Program-made: the position numbers and the translations under genes
NCBI RefSeq assembly: GCF_964204645.1
Contig: NC_134026.1
Location: 26,368,650 to 26,432,649, forward strand
Length of the DNA: 64,000 nt
Origin: Tubulanus polymorphus
Taxonomy: Eukaryota; Nemertea; Palaeonemertea; Tubulaniformes; Tubulanidae
Direction: 5' to 3'
Part shown: one piece after another, positions 29,401 to 39,909 of the stretch
How positions within the stretch are numbered: the first letter of the stretch is position 1
Layout: every line of letters begins with the position of its first letter
The notes under the pieces: generated by a model
Seen by the model: only the letters and a program-made list of their open reading frames with translations
Databases searched by the model: none
What the model was told of the DNA's origin: nothing

Positions 29401-32400
29401 TCATTTTGGGAGACTCTACCCTTTTCAGGTAAACTTGGCGGATGACTTGGGTTTGGGTATAAGTGCAGTCCAAATACAAGCCATACTATGAAATATATTC
29501 TGAACATACATTTCTTGAATAAGTTAAATGGAATACTTACAAGTTCCAGTAAACATGCACAAAACTTGGATATATTTTGCATCAACCAACCTTTTTAATG
29601 GGGTGATGTTTTTCTGCTTTCGCTTTAGCAGCGAATCTGTTTGAAAGCTCATCATGCAATTTCGCTACCAAAGGCTTAACAAGCAGACGTGGTTTTTCAT
29701 CTGGTAATTTTGTTTTACCCCAAACAGGTGGCTGACGAAGCGGTGGTCTAGAAGGTGGAAGTGCTGGTGGTATATTGTCTAATTTATTACATACTTCATG
29801 AGGGCGTGGTGGAACAGGGGGAGCATCCTCATTATGAGACACAGCTTGACGACCACCTCTGTCCGAAGTTGGAACTAAGGGTGGAGTATCCATCTGCCTG
29901 TTCAGTCTATTGCCAATATATCTCGATGGAACTGAAATGAAAAAATAAGTTTATCAAATAGGCTTCTACATGAATAATCTTATGGAAATAAGCCCTAAAA
30001 AGCATTTCTAATTTCGATTCTTACAATACAAGTCATAACAAATTTACCTGGCGGACTGGGAGTATCTTCGAAAAGTTCATTAGGATCAGTGTAATCTTCA
30101 TCCGAATGATTAGCTAGCAGAAATTTATAAATCCTTCTTGAGTAATTGAGAATACATACGTACGATGTAGTATGATGTTTGATTAATATGTATGCCAAGA
30201 TATGGACATAATTTCTTCAAAGATAATATATACATGCATAGCGGTCTCTGGTAAATTGAAATACAGTTGAATGTTCAGATAAAACTCATTCTAGCAAGTG
30301 ACACTTACATACTGGTTCAGGTAATTGTAGCTCTTCATTTTGGTAAATATCTTCATCATCAGCTCCATCTCCTTAAATGTACCATATTGAAAACATCACA
30401 AAATCAGACCTTTTTATGTGTTTGGAAGCCATTTTAGCATAGAGTACTATACCGGTACCCAGTACATATTCTTAGCTGACTTTGTGATCAATTCACTTAC
30501 CATTTGGAGGTGGTGGTAAAGGTTTATTTAGTGTTCTCTCATGTGTGTTATGGCTTTCCTAAAATGTATGAACAAATTTAAAATCGTAATAGATTGTGAT
30601 AGAATCTTAGAATTTCAAGTGAGTGTAACCTTGTCCAATTTAGCACTGTGATAATAATACACAAAATTTCAGCAAGCTTATTCAAAGGAAGGGAACCATG
30701 ACTGATTCATCAAAATCATCTGCTTCTGACAATTACTAAATACGTTGATCTGCTTCCTGATTATATATACGGAATATTCAACAGTGTAATTACTGGGTAT
30801 CTATTGCTTAAAAAGAAAAATCAATTATGGTGTATAGGTCTATATACGATATATGATCAAATGATGATTTTATACTGCCACGCATACCGTAAGTGGGACC
30901 TCTTGACTTAATCTTTTTAACATTTTCTGAAGCTGAATATCATAATTCAAACAAATACATGCATGCACAAAATGATTATCTAATAAAACTGCATATTCTT
31001 CTGGTCATGCTATACTGAAAATTGCAATGGAAATGACTTACATGAGAATTATCACAATCCCATCCAGCTGCAAAGGCATGAAAAGAAATATTAAACATTG
31101 TCCTCAGACTTTCGTATTGAATACATGACTAAAGAGAAGTAAAGAAAATGACAAATCAGTAATACCTTCATATTCGTTCTCATTGTCATGCTGAAATTTG
31201 CAGGTACAAACAATCAATTCACATACTGGTACATAAAGGAAGTACATGTTATCATCAAAACAATGCATAAGAAGAAATGTACACTTACCGTGTCAAATTC
31301 ATCAGATGCCCATCCATCATCACTATCTGGGGTGGAGGGTTCAAACTGCAATTCTAACAAAGACATAGCACGGTATCAGTAGGACCTGTACGATTACTAT
31401 GTCCTCAGTGTCAGTAGTGAATGCTTTGAAAAATGACAGATGTTTTTAGTACAGGAAAATACAAGTGCAATTCGATTGGTAATAATGAATGATATCATAT
31501 CGGTAATAGATAACGCAAAAATGACCTAATTATAATTCGTGATGATAAATGTTTTACAAACCTGGCTGAAATCGATCACTTCTGATATCTAGGCCTATAT
31601 CCCTACCCCTGCAAGAAATATGTATTATCTTTTATGTATTTCAAATTAAGCATTCCTGCCATATTTCTAGCAATAGACTGTTGATACTTCATATCATATA
31701 GTTATATGGTTTGGGGGTGCTGGAGGGGGGATGCTGGCTGGGTATAATATTGTTGAATAAAATTCCAATATCGCTCAACACTTATCATATCACATCAACA
31801 TCTCCTCCAGACCTGATTGTAGGAAGTGTCGAAATGGTTTATTGATTATGGGGCTAAAATGAATCAATTACTCACATCGAAAATTACTAAAATGAACGAA
31901 TGACAAAAATGAACGAATGATAAGATTGAAAAATCTACCTTGTAACCTTTTTTTCAATCTTCTGTATATAACCCCAAATTTGCCTACAAAATATCGTTGA
32001 AAAGTTACTTGTCAATTTTTTGGCAAAAATTATCAAATTTTTTAATGACTTACCTTTTCTTTATCCTGTCAATTCCGGGAAGGCACATCACATCTATTTC
32101 CATTAATTCCTACCATTATGTGGTTTGAAACAGAATTTACTTAGATTAGAAGACAAACCAGAAACAGGCTATATGATGGATGGGACTTTACGCATCACTT
32201 ACACATAATCTGCGTCCGTCAATTACTCTTGATCTGAATGTCTTTTCACATTCGTGAAGCTTAGCCTAAAAAGGCAATTAAGAAGATTAAGCTTAAGAAT
32301 TTCAAATCAACTCATCACACAACGACCTGAAACAACACGACAAGGGAATCCGGAACGGGACGGAAGGCGGCCTAACAACAATGCAAGTTGGCAAGGGCCT

Positions 32401-32553
32401 TACTTAACGACGAATTCGGTGCCTGGCTCATTTATATACTTAGCTTCAAGGCTTTGAATTTAATCAACAAAAATCAATTACACTTTTAAGCCATCGGACA
32501 ACATCGTCAACGCCCCATCTCTGTAAATCCTCCCAGTGTGGTAGGCTAGCCAT
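26465..32553 (-). CDS. SAM-SH2 adaptor protein of the SLP-76/BLNK family
   Basis: This encodes a cytosolic adaptor with a tyrosine-rich acidic region, proline motifs and an SH2 domain, like LCP2/SLP-76, BLNK and CLNK. Twenty minus-strand exons: 32553-32482, 32265-32203, 32109-32054, 31983-31939, 31608-31562, 31353-31289, 31190-31166, 31067-31042, 30558-30501, 30371-30309, 30113-30048, 29931-29591, 28313-28253, 28148-28099, 27758-27551, 27352-27224, 27119-27052, 26976-26896, 26806-26663 and 26572-26465. All phases agree; 591 residues. The SAM domain (about 1-79) opens LPHWEDLQRWGVDDVVRWL. Acidic tyrosine motifs follow: NENEYEG (Tyr123), DEDIYQN (162), DEDYTDP (181), DEDDYLNP (319) and DEEVYENPDD (336, BLNK-like). 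SH3-type motifs include PPVPPRP. The SH2 domain (about 486-580) opens PWYYESL and has NFLVRKS with Arg515 for phosphotyrosine. The domain order matches SLP-76; orthology to one vertebrate member is not claimed. Confidence 0.9.
28740..29393 (+). mobile_element. Tandem-core repeat element with terminal hairpin (Helitron/pearl-like, non-autonomous)
   Basis: It lies in the adaptor intron between exons 29591 and 28313. At least four units of about 139-146 bp share CTAATTTGCATAATTTATGC followed by a TATGGCTCTATAC block and a GATCATTCATA block. The unit marker occurs at 28878, 29017, 29163 and 29309. The last unit runs into a hairpin at 29366-29386 (CGCTGACC, loop TTC, GGTCACAGCG) and then GGAGCTAAT, giving the CTAA end expected of a Helitron 3' terminus. 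The 5' end is not resolved. Bivalve pearl/HINE elements have this build; the class is inferred. Confidence 0.6.
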
Positions 32554-32954
32554 CCTTCTTGTTGACAGCTCCAATCTTGATTTGAATTGGGATTTCCCCG
32601 AATTTGAGCACTTCCTGGTTGTGTAACCGTACCAGTACGCCATCTATCTTGGAATTTATCAATAACCTGAATATGTGAAACGACGTGAATAAGAACCTAA
32701 ATGATATAATCAGAAATTACTTCGAATTAAACTATAAACATTTATAATGTCTTAAATAAACTACAAATTTTGAATTTTTTATCGAAGGTTGAAACAATAA
32801 CGAACATCAAGTTATGATTATTGGCATCGAGATTTCGTATCCATAGTTTAGTTTTATGATAACTTGTAAGTCAACGCGGAAGTAAAACGAAGTTGACTTT
32901 CTTTTCTTATCGTTGAAACTTTCTAAAACTTTAATAAGTCGATTAATCGGCGAA
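32554..32954. promoter_or_regulatory. Shared promoter region, SLP-76/BLNK-like and DOK-like genes
   Basis: The two start codons are 401 bp apart on opposite strands. An ETS-type core CGGAAGT lies at 32877-32883 within GCGGAAGTAAAACG, 72 bp before the DOK start. I see no TATA box. Part of the interval must be the two 5'UTRs, so the true promoter is shorter still. Shared control is inferred. Confidence 0.5.
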
Positions 32955-34794
32955 ATGTGTGAAGTCCTTAAGTCTGGGCTCCTTTACGAAGGACAGAAGA
33001 GACTTCTGAATATGAAGGTAAGTCAAAAACCCTTCATTAGCACTTAATTCGTGACATTACCCTCGCCGCCCGTCTCGCATCCTCCTCGCTCTGCTGGACC
33101 TCGGACGGACGGACTGTGAACGAAATTGAAAGTAGCGTATGAATCTGGCATTGGTGCGATTCAAGAATAGGGGACTATAGCAATATATATGTAGTGATAG
33201 TAATCAATTAAGTAATAATATTAGTAATTGATAATGATTATATATAATGATGGTAATGTATATAGTAATTAATCTAATGATGATTAGGGAACTAAACCTA
33301 ACCCTAATCCTAACCACTAGTCCCCTATTCTTGAATCTTACCCTGGCGTTGTTGATTTTAGTTATATGTTCAATTTTATTTCTTTGTTGTAGTATATATG
33401 GACCCCCCGCTGGTGTGTCTTGTATCGACTGAATCCAGACAGTGATTTGAGATTTGCCTTATTTCAAAATCAGCATATTTTTGCTCAATCATACCCACAG
33501 TGTCTTTGCGATGCAGACTACGGACGAACTGCAACTGGTGCAAGAACTATCAATGGACCACTGAATGTTATCACCAATTTACAAAATGTAAAGAACTGTC
33601 ATCAGAGAAATCAAGAAAACGTCCTAGAATTCATGACTGTTAGTGGAAAAAAATATCACTTTGCGAGTGCTGATGAAAAAACTGTGAATGATTGGATAAA
33701 AATGTTTCAAATCGGCGAATCTAAGGCTGATTTGATTCATACTAAAAAGTCAATGAATGTCGATAAACCGATGAAATCAGAGGCTCCAGTCAGAAAACTA
33801 TCAACTTCATCAACATCGTCCGGTCATAAACCGTTCACTTCATTAGAACAAGGTATGCTTTAAGAACAACCCATGAATATGAGAATTTCTTGGTTCTATT
33901 TCTGTGTATCATTCGCTCTCAGTATGTTAATCATTTTGTTTTATTTTAGTTTTGGTTTTTCGAGTATTGATCTCCGACACATCGGTTTCTTCAAAGCTTG
34001 GCTTAAGCGGATCGTATGACCTTCATGTAGGCGAACTTGGTTTATCTATCGTGGACGTTACATCAGGGAATCTCAAGGCAATTTGGCCGTATAAGTTCAT
34101 TCGAAGATATGCTAAATCTGATGAAGATTTCACGCTTGAAGCTGGCCGTCGTTGTGAATCTGGACCAGGGTATTTTTCCTTCCTGACATCGGAAGGCGAT
34201 GTCATCCTGGAACAAGTTTTGAAAAGAATGGATGCTATCCAGGCTAATAGTAGTAGAAACTCATCATCTGAATTACCACTTCCAGAGCCTGCAATGGAGA
34301 ATCTTTCTTTAGTAGATAGCCCCGCTAATAAGAATTTTCAGTCACCTTATCCTGTGTATTCAGTTCCGAATAAGAAATCAAATAAAAGTCCTGCTAAAAA
34401 TAAATCAAAAGTGACCACTCCCCCTCAATCAGCTAATGGTGTTTCCAAGACTAAATTTTCGAACCACCTTGTCTCACCACCACCACCACCGAATTATGAA
34501 TACGCAAAAGTTTACATCCCTGATGCTAAGAATGAAAATAATAATATCACTACGGTTGTCAGCAACTCTAGTGATGAAACAGTCACTTCAGATAAAGAAC
34601 CAGTATACAGTCTGGTACATTGCGGTGGTGGACTGAATGAAACAAGTTTGCCTGAACGACCTCCTCTTCCTGATAATCATCCTTCCGGTATTCATGTTAG
34701 CAATGATGAAAGTGAGTACAGTTATGCAACAAATGAGGGACAAGGTAGAAAACTTTTAAGTGTGATGCACCAAAACCAGAAAAAGATTCATTAG
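32955..34794 (+). CDS. DOK-type docking protein (PH + IRS-type PTB domains)
   Basis: This encodes a membrane-recruited adaptor that is phosphorylated by tyrosine kinases and usually brakes Ras/ERK signalling through RasGAP. Exons 32955-33017, 33393-33852 and 33950-34794 join in phase to 455 residues, within the DOK1-3 range. The PH domain (about 4-125) opens VLKSGLLYEGQKRLLNMK and continues YIWTPRWCVLYRL. The PTB domain (about 175-280) carries the DOK signature IWPYKFIRRYAKSDEDF then TLEAGRRCESGPGYFSF, with the arginines that contact phosphotyrosine. The tail is Pro/Ser-rich with possible docking tyrosines: YSVP (YxxP, the RasGAP-SH2 type), NYEYAKVYIP, EPVYSLV and SEYSYA. Overall layout is DOK1/2/3-like. 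The final exon is one 845-bp block ending at TAG. Which vertebrate DOK is closest cannot be told. Confidence 0.9.
33158..33337. mobile_element. MITE with perfect 20-bp terminal inverted repeats
   Basis: The left end GATTCAAGAATAGGGGACTA (33158-33177) is the exact reverse complement of the right end (33318-33337). The 180-bp element sits in DOK intron 1. Its core is rich in TAAT and GTAAT motifs, and the right side carries a telomere-like CCTAACCCTAATCCTAACC. No coding capacity. Confidence 0.8.
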
Positions 34795-36026
34795 TTTGTT
34801 CTCACTTCCTTTGAATATTTTCATGATTATTATTTAACTTGGAAGTCATTGATTAAATCATTCAAGCACTAGGAGTTTGTGTGTGCATCCATTCAGAAAT
34901 TCTTCAAATGGAATTTGATTTTTTTTCCTGTTCAAAAGATGGAATTTGATTTTTTTTCCTGTTCAAAAGAAGCCTCAACTCATTGGTTATTAATTTTTTT
35001 ACTTAATTGTGCTATTTCTTTTTGTTGTGAATGGAATTTTTTCCTTTCATTTATGTTACTGTTAATTATCATACATATGTAATTTCATTGATAATGTTAC
35101 TTTGACTGTCTTCCTTGTTTGTGTTGTTACATCTGTCTCAAAAAACCTGGTGGAAAAGTTTTTCTTTTTAAATGAAATGAGGGTTTTTTTGTTTGTTGTA
35201 CTATATATTTAATGTAACATTTGAATGTTAAACAAGTGTATTATGGTTGTAGCAGAGATTATGTTATTTAGAACAACCACTGGTATGTTAAACTACTTTA
35301 AAAATGATTGTAGCTTGAACGTGGGCAAAATCCTTTGTACATGTATTATGCATTTAAAATTTGTTGGAAATTGAAATCTTAGTTTGAAAATTGAAATCTT
35401 TGTTTTGTTTTGTAATTGCCTTTTTAAATCAATGTAATGAGGTATCAATGAAAGATAATAAGGATTTTTGTTTATTGTTATATAATATCACTAACACTGA
35501 TGTGGCATAGGCTTGGTGCATGTAATATTTACTTATAGTCGGGAACCATGACAATTGAATTTTCTCCTGTTATTCAAGTATGGTACATCATCACCTGCAT
35601 GCTGGTTCATGTGAAATGCTAATTCTTGAATCATTATGATGAAAATGGTATTGTGTAATTTTCTATTAAACATTTAAAATGTGTTTTCTTACAAAAATGT
35701 GTAATTCTTAAATCAATCTTTCTGAGCATATGCAGGCCCGTAGTCTTACTGGTTTTATCGGCAGTTTGTTTTTATTGAGATGTGGACCTTTTTATGGTTT
35801 GTAGCAGGTCTACTAAATGCTACTTGGACGGTATACTTTGTACTAATTTTGGTAAAGATTAGCAAAGGCCCTGATTTGTGCTTAATTGATGGATAATGAA
35901 ATTTGAAATCTGTATCCTATTATTAGTTTGCAGAAAATCTGTCAGGTGCCCAGAACTATAAGTTCACAGAAAAGCCCAGAAATCAACGAGTACACGAAAC
36001 ATGGTTCGAACCATTGTTCACCATCT
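34795..36026 (+). other. 3' flank of the DOK-like gene
   Basis: This AT-rich stretch has no recognised gene and probably includes a long 3'UTR. It has T-rich tracts and a 31-bp tandem duplication at 34908-34969. I could not pick a convincing poly(A) signal. An open frame at 35928-36131 after a good acceptor-like TTTGCAG runs into repeat sequence and is probably not an exon. Confidence 0.35.
34908..34969. repeat. Perfect 31-bp tandem duplication
   Basis: Two exact adjacent copies of a 31-bp unit starting ATGGAATTTGATTTTTTTTC. It lies in the DOK 3' flank and is a small recent duplication. Confidence 0.9.
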
Positions 36027-36170
36027 TCACTCGGAACCGCTAGCAAAACTGTGTGTTTGACTAGCTCTTTCCCTGACATACACGCTGTTTTCCCTGACTT
36101 GTCCGATCAATTAACACAGTTAGATCCATAAGACATACATGTATATGGAAACTGTTCAATTATAGGCACG
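36027..36170. repeat. Left part of an interspersed repeat shared with 49561-49817
   Basis: The string TTCACTCG, then TTTCCCTGACAT, then CACGCTGTTTTCCCTGACTTG, CAATTAACACAGTTA and GGAAACTGTT matches, in the same order, the repeat in the POLR2B intron at about 49575-49710. The right end of that repeat (GCCACCCTG) reappears at 37640-37690, so the copy here may be split by later insertions. Confidence 0.6.
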
Positions 36171-36474
36171 ATTTTGTAATCCAAATACCCAGACTTTTTT
36201 AAAGAAAAGAAAATTCGGCCCAAGTGTAATATACGACGAAATAGTGCAATGCGCAAGTTGAAAAAGTAGAGATTCGGTCCTGTATTATTCGATCTCAGGT
36301 CTACACGTCGAATTTAGCCAATAACCGAAAATGAAATATAGACCTGTTTACCTGTTTACATATCCACCACAAAAAAATTGAAAAGTTAAAAAGAAATGGA
36401 AAGAAGGGGACGATTATTGGTTTTATCAGAATGTTTCGTTTATTCAAAATAATGTTTATTACACAGGGTACTGG

Positions 36475-36900
36475 CTTGCGATATCCTCAAGCAGCTTGTA
36501 ATGTACATCACCATTCTCGCTAACGGTACATATACTCGTCTAAGTATAAAGGTAGCTGACTGGACAAAACACCATGGCGCTGTTAGATTTTCCCCTTAAC
36601 ATGGCCCCAAATCCCTTCTATAGTAGATAGATGCGCAATTCCAAATAACGAGTACCTCGCTGACACAAGCCAAACACCCAATTTCTTTGTTTTCCAGTTC
36701 CCCGATGATACCTGGCTTTCTTCCCAAATAGGCTTTCGTCTATTTCTACAATACCATCTGAAATATCACCATCCATCTCAACTGGATTAAGAGCAGCGGA
36801 CATAATCTCCTGTAAAAAAATGGTAGTGGTCCATCACAATCTTTTTACCAATCTCGGGATCCTCTTTCATCTTTTCGGATTGTTGCAAGTCGATACCAAA
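36475..36900 (-). pseudogene. ISXO2/IS1595-like transposase remnant
   Basis: On the minus strand the frame 36803-36618 reads GDISDGIVEIDESLFGKK and then HRGTGKQRNWVFGLCQRGTR. This is the catalytic-core start of ISXO2-like DDE transposases, with the VEIDES acidic residue and the WVFG block. An upstream part (about 36900-36822) reads EDPEIGKKIVMDHYH and ends at an acceptor-like TTTTTTTACAG. The frame breaks at a stop at 36618-36620. Beyond it a segment reading CTVSENGDVHYKLLEDIAS (about 36475-36535) lies in another frame. The copy is therefore broken and cannot encode a full enzyme. ISXO2-domain genes are common in aquatic invertebrates; that is background knowledge. Confidence 0.65.
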
Positions 36901-37149
36901 TGCGTGAATTATAAACAGAACGATGACACCCAACAAACTCCGAGGGTCAAGCTAATCGAGATATTTATCAATCAATATTGTTTTTTAATACATGTACCCC
37001 GTAATGTAATGTTGACATGTATCAAGACTGGGTCGAGCACCTATATTTTGTTTGTTTTTGGGCTTTTTTTGTAACTGAATAAACTAACTTGATCTTTTGT
37101 CTTGTTTACTGCATCTGTCTGATCACCCGTGTACCTGCCAAGAATTGGC

Positions 37150-37560
37150 AGCGTCAATGTATGCTAGTTTACCTTGTGTACCTATTGGCGTATCGTCAAC
37201 CTGTAACCCTGTTCAACATGTGTATCCATCCCACTTCTCATCAGCCACATGCCAGTTGAACAGTCAACCTGTAGACCTCGTGTCCACCCCCTTTTACGTA
37301 ATGTATGCTCGTAGACCTGTAAAACTGTTCAACTTGTGTTCACTGCCCCTCACCAGTGTATTCCAGTTAACCAGTCAACCTGTAGACCTTGTGTCCACCC
37401 CCTTTTACGTAATGTATGCTCGTAGACCTGTAAAACTGTTCAACTTGTGTTCACTGCCCCTCACCAGTGTATTCCAGTTAACCAGTCAACCTGTAGACCT
37501 CGTGTCCACCCCATTTCACGTCGTGTATGCTTGTAGACCTACAAACCTGTTCAACTTGTG
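37150..37560 (+). repeat. 111-bp minisatellite, about 3 units plus a degenerate one
   Basis: CAGTCAACCTGTAGACC recurs at 37261, 37372 and 37483, exactly 111 bp apart, within near-identical units. A degenerate upstream unit starts near 37150. Because 111 is a multiple of three, the array stays open for 154 codons (37097-37561), giving repeats of LVSTPFYVMYARRPVKLFNL. I see no promoter or family match and treat the frame as incidental. Confidence 0.85.
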
Positions 37561-37639
37561 AATATTACGACTCTATTATAATTATAGATATATTATAAAC
37601 TCATGCCCATTAATATCTGCACTAATTTCGTCGTATACT

Positions 37640-37690
37640 ATACTTGGGCTGAAAATTCCCTGATTTCCATGTAAGTTGCCACCCTGTAAT
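37640..37690. repeat. Right-end fragment of the interspersed repeat
   Basis: AATTCCCTGATTTCCATGTA followed by AGTTGCCACCCTG resembles the right end of the repeat at 49790-49817. It may be the far half of the copy that begins at 36027. Confidence 0.4.
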
Positions 37691-37699
37691 ATACTGATT

Positions 37700-39909
37700 G
37701 TGACTGTTTTTGTCATAGCTGATGGTTGAAATCTCTAAAATCCTTCAAATTGAAAAGAAATAACATGAAAATATAGTATTTAGTGATTTTATTTTTTTCT
37801 GTTTCATTTCTTATTTTATGTACAAAAGTTTCAAACATTCATTTCGATTTCAATTCCTATGTTCACATGGTGGACAGTTGTGATGCCATAATATCATTTA
37901 TAATGAATCAATCAACAAAAGACTTACTTTCAGCTATAGCATAACCTTGTGTCTTATCTATCCGCGTAGGAATGTAGTTTAATACATGGCTGATCAATTG
38001 TTCAGATTTCAACAAAAATAATATATATCAATAATGCACCAGTAGTATGCATTCATCTCTGAACATAACCATCAAGGTAAAATACCCAGCAACCTATGAT
38101 GTCCCCTTGATACAAGAACATTTCTACCATTGATACCACGCTTTTACAAAGACAACCTTTGAACAGTTAAGGGAGTGTTATCGGTAGTCTAACAGTAGTT
38201 GACAGGCATTAGACAGTATTGGGATGAGCTGGTATTGTGTAGACTATATTCATCAATTTGTTTATATAAATCATACACTTAAGTAATTACCAGTTTTTAG
38301 ATCTTCACTGGAACATGTTTGTTTTTAGGTGAACTTACATAGGATAAAAGGATTAATTAATATCTGCCAAATCAATGACAAAGCAAAACATAGTTTAAAT
38401 TAACTTCCCCTGGATCAATTAACGTGATACACTGGGACTAAATGAAAACAAAATATAAGCTACGGCATTGAACTTTTCTGAAGACTGTGAGAACAACTGT
38501 TGAATTGGAACACATTTTACAGGCACTTTTGGAGTAATATAATCCCCTGAATAACTTCGGGTGGGGGGGGGGCTTTTAACATACAGAATCATTAATTGAA
38601 CCTAATATTACCTAATGGTGAGGATGATGAACTAGAATATTTACATTTCTCATCAAACATTCAAGACATTAATATGGTTTTTGAGCACTGGAGCACATAA
38701 TAAAATCAACCTCAATCCTTACTATGAGGATCTACATTATAGTTCATTGGTATCAATAAATAACATAATTACGTCAGTCCCCAAGATAAACAATCGTCTA
38801 TACATATTTCCAATCATTCTATAGACAAGTAATACAGGAAGGTATCACAAAATCTGATAATATCAAGATAAATTGACAGTTACTAACGGCAATCCAGTAT
38901 TTCAGGTATATATAAATAGATAGGGACTGTCATAATACAACACAATGAATCATACTCATTACCAATGTCCACTGGACCGAGCAGGGAAAACTATTCATTA
39001 CTTAACAAACCGCTATCTTTACAACCTGAGAAAACATGGAATTTCGTATTTGTTTTTGATCAGGGGTTATAATAATAATGCATGATCATTTACACATTAC
39101 TATATAAACCTCTAAAAGGACACCAAGTAGGCGATCAGTGGTGCTTGCAAAGTAATTCTTTGAATCCAACATTCATATCAATTTCATCCAAATGAAGATA
39201 TAACTAGAGTAACAAGAACATTTTGAAACTTACTTTCTCAATCTTACTCATACTGTAATAATGAGAAGATCTGATTGAGTATTTTTAACATTATCTATGA
39301 AACCTTAAAGTTAGAAATGCAGTAAATTTAAGGCAGTCAAAGAATCTCTATAGATCTTTCAGACAACACCAGAGAATTCAATGAAACAGAAATTGACAAG
39401 GAATCTGTGTCGAGTTTCTTAAATCATGCATGACTTTATTCATCATGATATATAAATTTCATTTCTTTGAAAGTCCGCGTGCTATTTTCTTAGCACATTT
39501 TTTTTAATTGTGTGTCAAAAATCAGCACCATGTATGACACAATTGAAAATGTCAACAATTAGGCCTCAGTCGCACACCCGAGAGACATCAGAGAGAGAGA
39601 GAGAGATCAATTACAAACTGTAAACCACTACAATTTCGATACCGTTAAATCCAGGTGACTGCGAACGTCCGGATGAGTGAGCGCTGATAGTTTTCTTTTA
39701 TCATCGTGATAAGAAATAATCCGCGAGGAAAATCGAAAAAGATCACAGTAAATCCAAAATGGCCAACAACTGAACCACTGGCAAATAATCGCTGCTCCTC
39801 ACGTGTAGAAATATTGATACAAATACACCAGCTGGCAGACCAGCTGTCAAGTCGACAAATTTGTAGCCGATTCTAATTTCACATTACACATCCTAAAAGC
39901 AGCTATGCA
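37700..39909. other. 3' side of the PP2A B55 gene; no gene seen
   Basis: This 2.2 kb lies downstream of the minus-strand B55 stop codon at 39910. A minus AATAAA at 39435-39440 would give a 3'UTR of about 470 bp. There is a G run (38561-38573) and a GA run (39594-39605). I see no coding sequence. Confidence 0.35.

Noticed and set aside
33290-33320. Interstitial telomere array
   Set aside because: Only about three imperfect CCCTAA-like units, contained inside a MITE.
35928-36131. Extra 3' exon of the DOK-like gene after TTTGCAG
   Set aside because: The preceding exon already ends at a stop, and the frame runs into a repeat shared with 49561-49817.
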